Below, one piece after another: positions 32,901-35,900 of a stretch of DNA of 45,836 nucleotides. The notes beneath the pieces were generated by a model. That model did no database searches. It was not told the origin of the DNA and worked only from the letters and a program-made list of their open reading frames with translations. Position numbers and translations under genes: made by a program. Numbering within the stretch: position 1 is the first letter of the stretch; each line of letters starts with the position of its first letter. The stretch comes from an uncultured Adlercreutzia sp. (GTDB taxonomy: Bacteria > Actinomycetota > Coriobacteriia > Coriobacteriales > Eggerthellaceae). The stretch spans positions 1 through 45,836 of the forward strand of contig CABSMC010000012.1 of NCBI GenBank assembly GCA_902478715.1. Reading direction: 5' to 3'.

Positions 32901-35900
32901 CGACGCGCAGCACGTGACCTATACCGCCACGCAGGTCGCCTCCGACGGCGAGGAGCGCGACGGCGTCTACCGCTTCGAGGATCTGCCCACCCAGCGCGCG
33001 GCCACCCAACAGGATGTGGATGCCGGCCGGGCCTCCAGCGTGGGCGCGAAGATCGTCTACGGTTACCGCGTGCGCTACACCGACGCCGGCTACCAGCAGC
33101 GCGCCTGGATGATCGCTAAGTACCAGCAGCGCGACAACTTCACCCAGGACTCCGACCTCATCAACGTGAACGCAAACCTGATGAGCGCCGACGAAGTGGA
33201 CGTGCTGCTGAACCGCCGCGACGACAGCTCGGTGCTCGGCAACCTCGTCGATAGCAGCGCCTCGAACAACGACAACCAAGATCTGGGCCTGCTGTCTCGC
33301 GACGAGGCGCTCGCCCAGTCGAAGTCGAATGTGGCCGCCCAGGCCGCGTCCGCCAACCCGGCGCGCCCGACCGTGGCCTTCGCCTCGGTGCTTGCCACGG
33401 CGGCCGTCACGGTGAGCGCTGCCGTCGGCGCGGCGCCGCTGGCCGCGGGCATCGAAACCTACGACTTGGGCGCCGGCAGCGACCGCGCCTACAACGACGG
33501 CGCCTTGCTCAAGCGCAAGACGGGCGCCATCGAGGGTGTTCTGTTCCAAGACGACGACTACGACGGCGTGGCCGACGAGGGCGAGGCGGGGCTTGCCGGC
33601 AAGCGCGTGTACCTGCGCGCCTGGGGCCTGCACCTGGTGGCCGACGTCGATTGCAGCGGGCACTGCGCCACTCCGGCCGAAGCCGGCGAGGGGCAGTGGC
33701 CCGCCGCGACCGGCCGCATCGTCGCCGCTGGCAGCGATGGCGCGCCCAAGGCCGGCTACCACTACGAGTGGGTGGCCGAGGAGGGCGAGCCCTTGTCCGT
33801 GCTCACCGACGAGGACGGCCACTACGTGTTCGAGGATCTGCCGGCGGCGACTCGCAACATCAAGAGCGGCGACTCGCTGAACTGGAAGGATGAAGAAGGC
33901 GGCGACAACGAGACCCTTGTGACTGATACCTTCGACGAATGGTACCTGCTTGGCTACACCATCGAGGTGGAGGGTGATAGCCGTGAAAACCTCGGGGCCG
34001 ACCGTGCCAGCGAGACCGTGGTGGGCCTGCCGGTCACGCGCCTGCTCGACGATGGCGGCGAGGAAATCGCGAGCCGCAACGCGAGCAAGGTGCATCGTGC
34101 TGCCGATTCCGACGACATGAACGGGCGTCTGGCCAACGATGCCGCCTACGGAAGCACCCGTTACGCCATCACCATGAACCAGGTGAACGAGCAGGGCGCC
34201 GAGGTGAGCGTGCTGGACGGCCGTCTGGTGCTGGCCGAGGAGGCCACCACCGCCGAGGATGCCGTGGGTGCCACCGACTCTGCCTACTACGTGAACGCCA
34301 ACGGCATGGCCTTTGACCTGTCCACGGTGCGCAGCGCGGCCCATATGAACGGCGGCTTCGGTCCCTTCGGCACCGCGACCATCAAGGGCGTGGCCTGGGA
34401 CGATGCCAACTACGACGGCATCCGCAACTTCACCACCTCCATTGACGTCCCCGGCGACGAAGATGCCGATGAGGGCGAGGGCCCGACCACCGTGGTCGAG
34501 CTGGAGAAGCCGCTCGTGGGCGAGACGGTCTACATCACCCAGGAATACCTCGATGGCGGCCAGTGGGTGCTCAACCGCTCCTTCGGCGGCGCCATCGACC
34601 CGAAGGTGGGCGATCTTGTGGCCCGTCGTGACTCCGTGTTCGTGAAGTTCGCCAAGTCGATGCCCAACACCGAGTACCGCATCGGCATTCCTCGCCGCGA
34701 CGCGGACGGCAACGTCGTGCGCGACGAGAACGGCCGGATGGTGCTGGAGAGCCTCTTCCGCGACGCGGACGGCAACCCGCCCATCCAGCGCGACGCCAAC
34801 GGTGATCCGGTGCTGGACAGCGAGAACAACCCACTGCCGCTGTCGGTGTGGTTCACCTCCGAAGAGAACGTGGCCGCGGACGGCGAGACGGTTTTCGTGT
34901 GGCCCGACGGCGTCGAGCCGGGCACCTTCGCCAATGGCGCGAAGGTGACCATCGGCGGCGTAGCGTACACGCTGACCATCGACCCCAACACTGAGTACTA
35001 CGTGACCTGCCGCCAGCTGAATGACGAGGGCTCCTATGTGGAATGCCTCACGCCGCGGGCCATTACCACCCCCGGTGAGGCGATCGCCGAGGCGCTCTTT
35101 GCCGAGGGCCCGGTGACGGCGGCGGCCAACACCATCCTGTTCGCCGAGAAGGCCGATTGGTGGAAGAGCTCGACCGATCCGGATGTGGCCGAGGCCGACC
35201 TGTCCGCCGGCGAGCAGTGGAACGGCTGGGAGTACGCCGCCGTGGCGCCCGGCGAGGATCCGGCGACCCTGGATTCCGAGCGCTGGCGCCCGGCCGACGA
35301 GACCGGCATGGTTCAGCTGGCCGGCCTTGCCCAGCGCACTGACTACCAGCTGGTCGCTCGCGTGCGCCCCTACGACGAGTTCCTCGTTCCCGACGTGGCG
35401 ATGCGCACGGTGGACGACGCTACCGCGATTCTGGAAGGTCTGGGACTCGCGGTGGCCATCGAGCGCGGCACCGAGTTCTCCTCCACGGTGCCCGCGGGCG
35501 CGGTGGTGCGCACCGAGCCGGCCGCGGGATCCAAGGCGCGGCCCGGCGTTGAGGTGAAGCTTGTCGTGTCCAACGGCGAGGCCCGGGCGGTGACCGTGGA
35601 AGACGTCACCGGGCAGTCCGTGGAAGAGGCCGAGGCGGCGCTGGCCGCGGCCGGCTTCGCTGTGGAGGTGTCCGCAGACGAACGCTACAGCGAGGATGTG
35701 GCTGCGGGGCTTGTAGCTGCGACCCGTCCCGGCGCCGGCAGCGTGGCTGCGCAAGGCACGACCGTGGTGATCTACCGCTCCAGGGGCCCCAAACCCGCAG
35801 AGCCGGCGGTGCCGGATCCGGGCGAGACCACCGAGCCTGGCGGCGATAACGGTGACGGCGACAACACCGGCAACGGCAGCGTCACTGGCAACGGCGGCAC

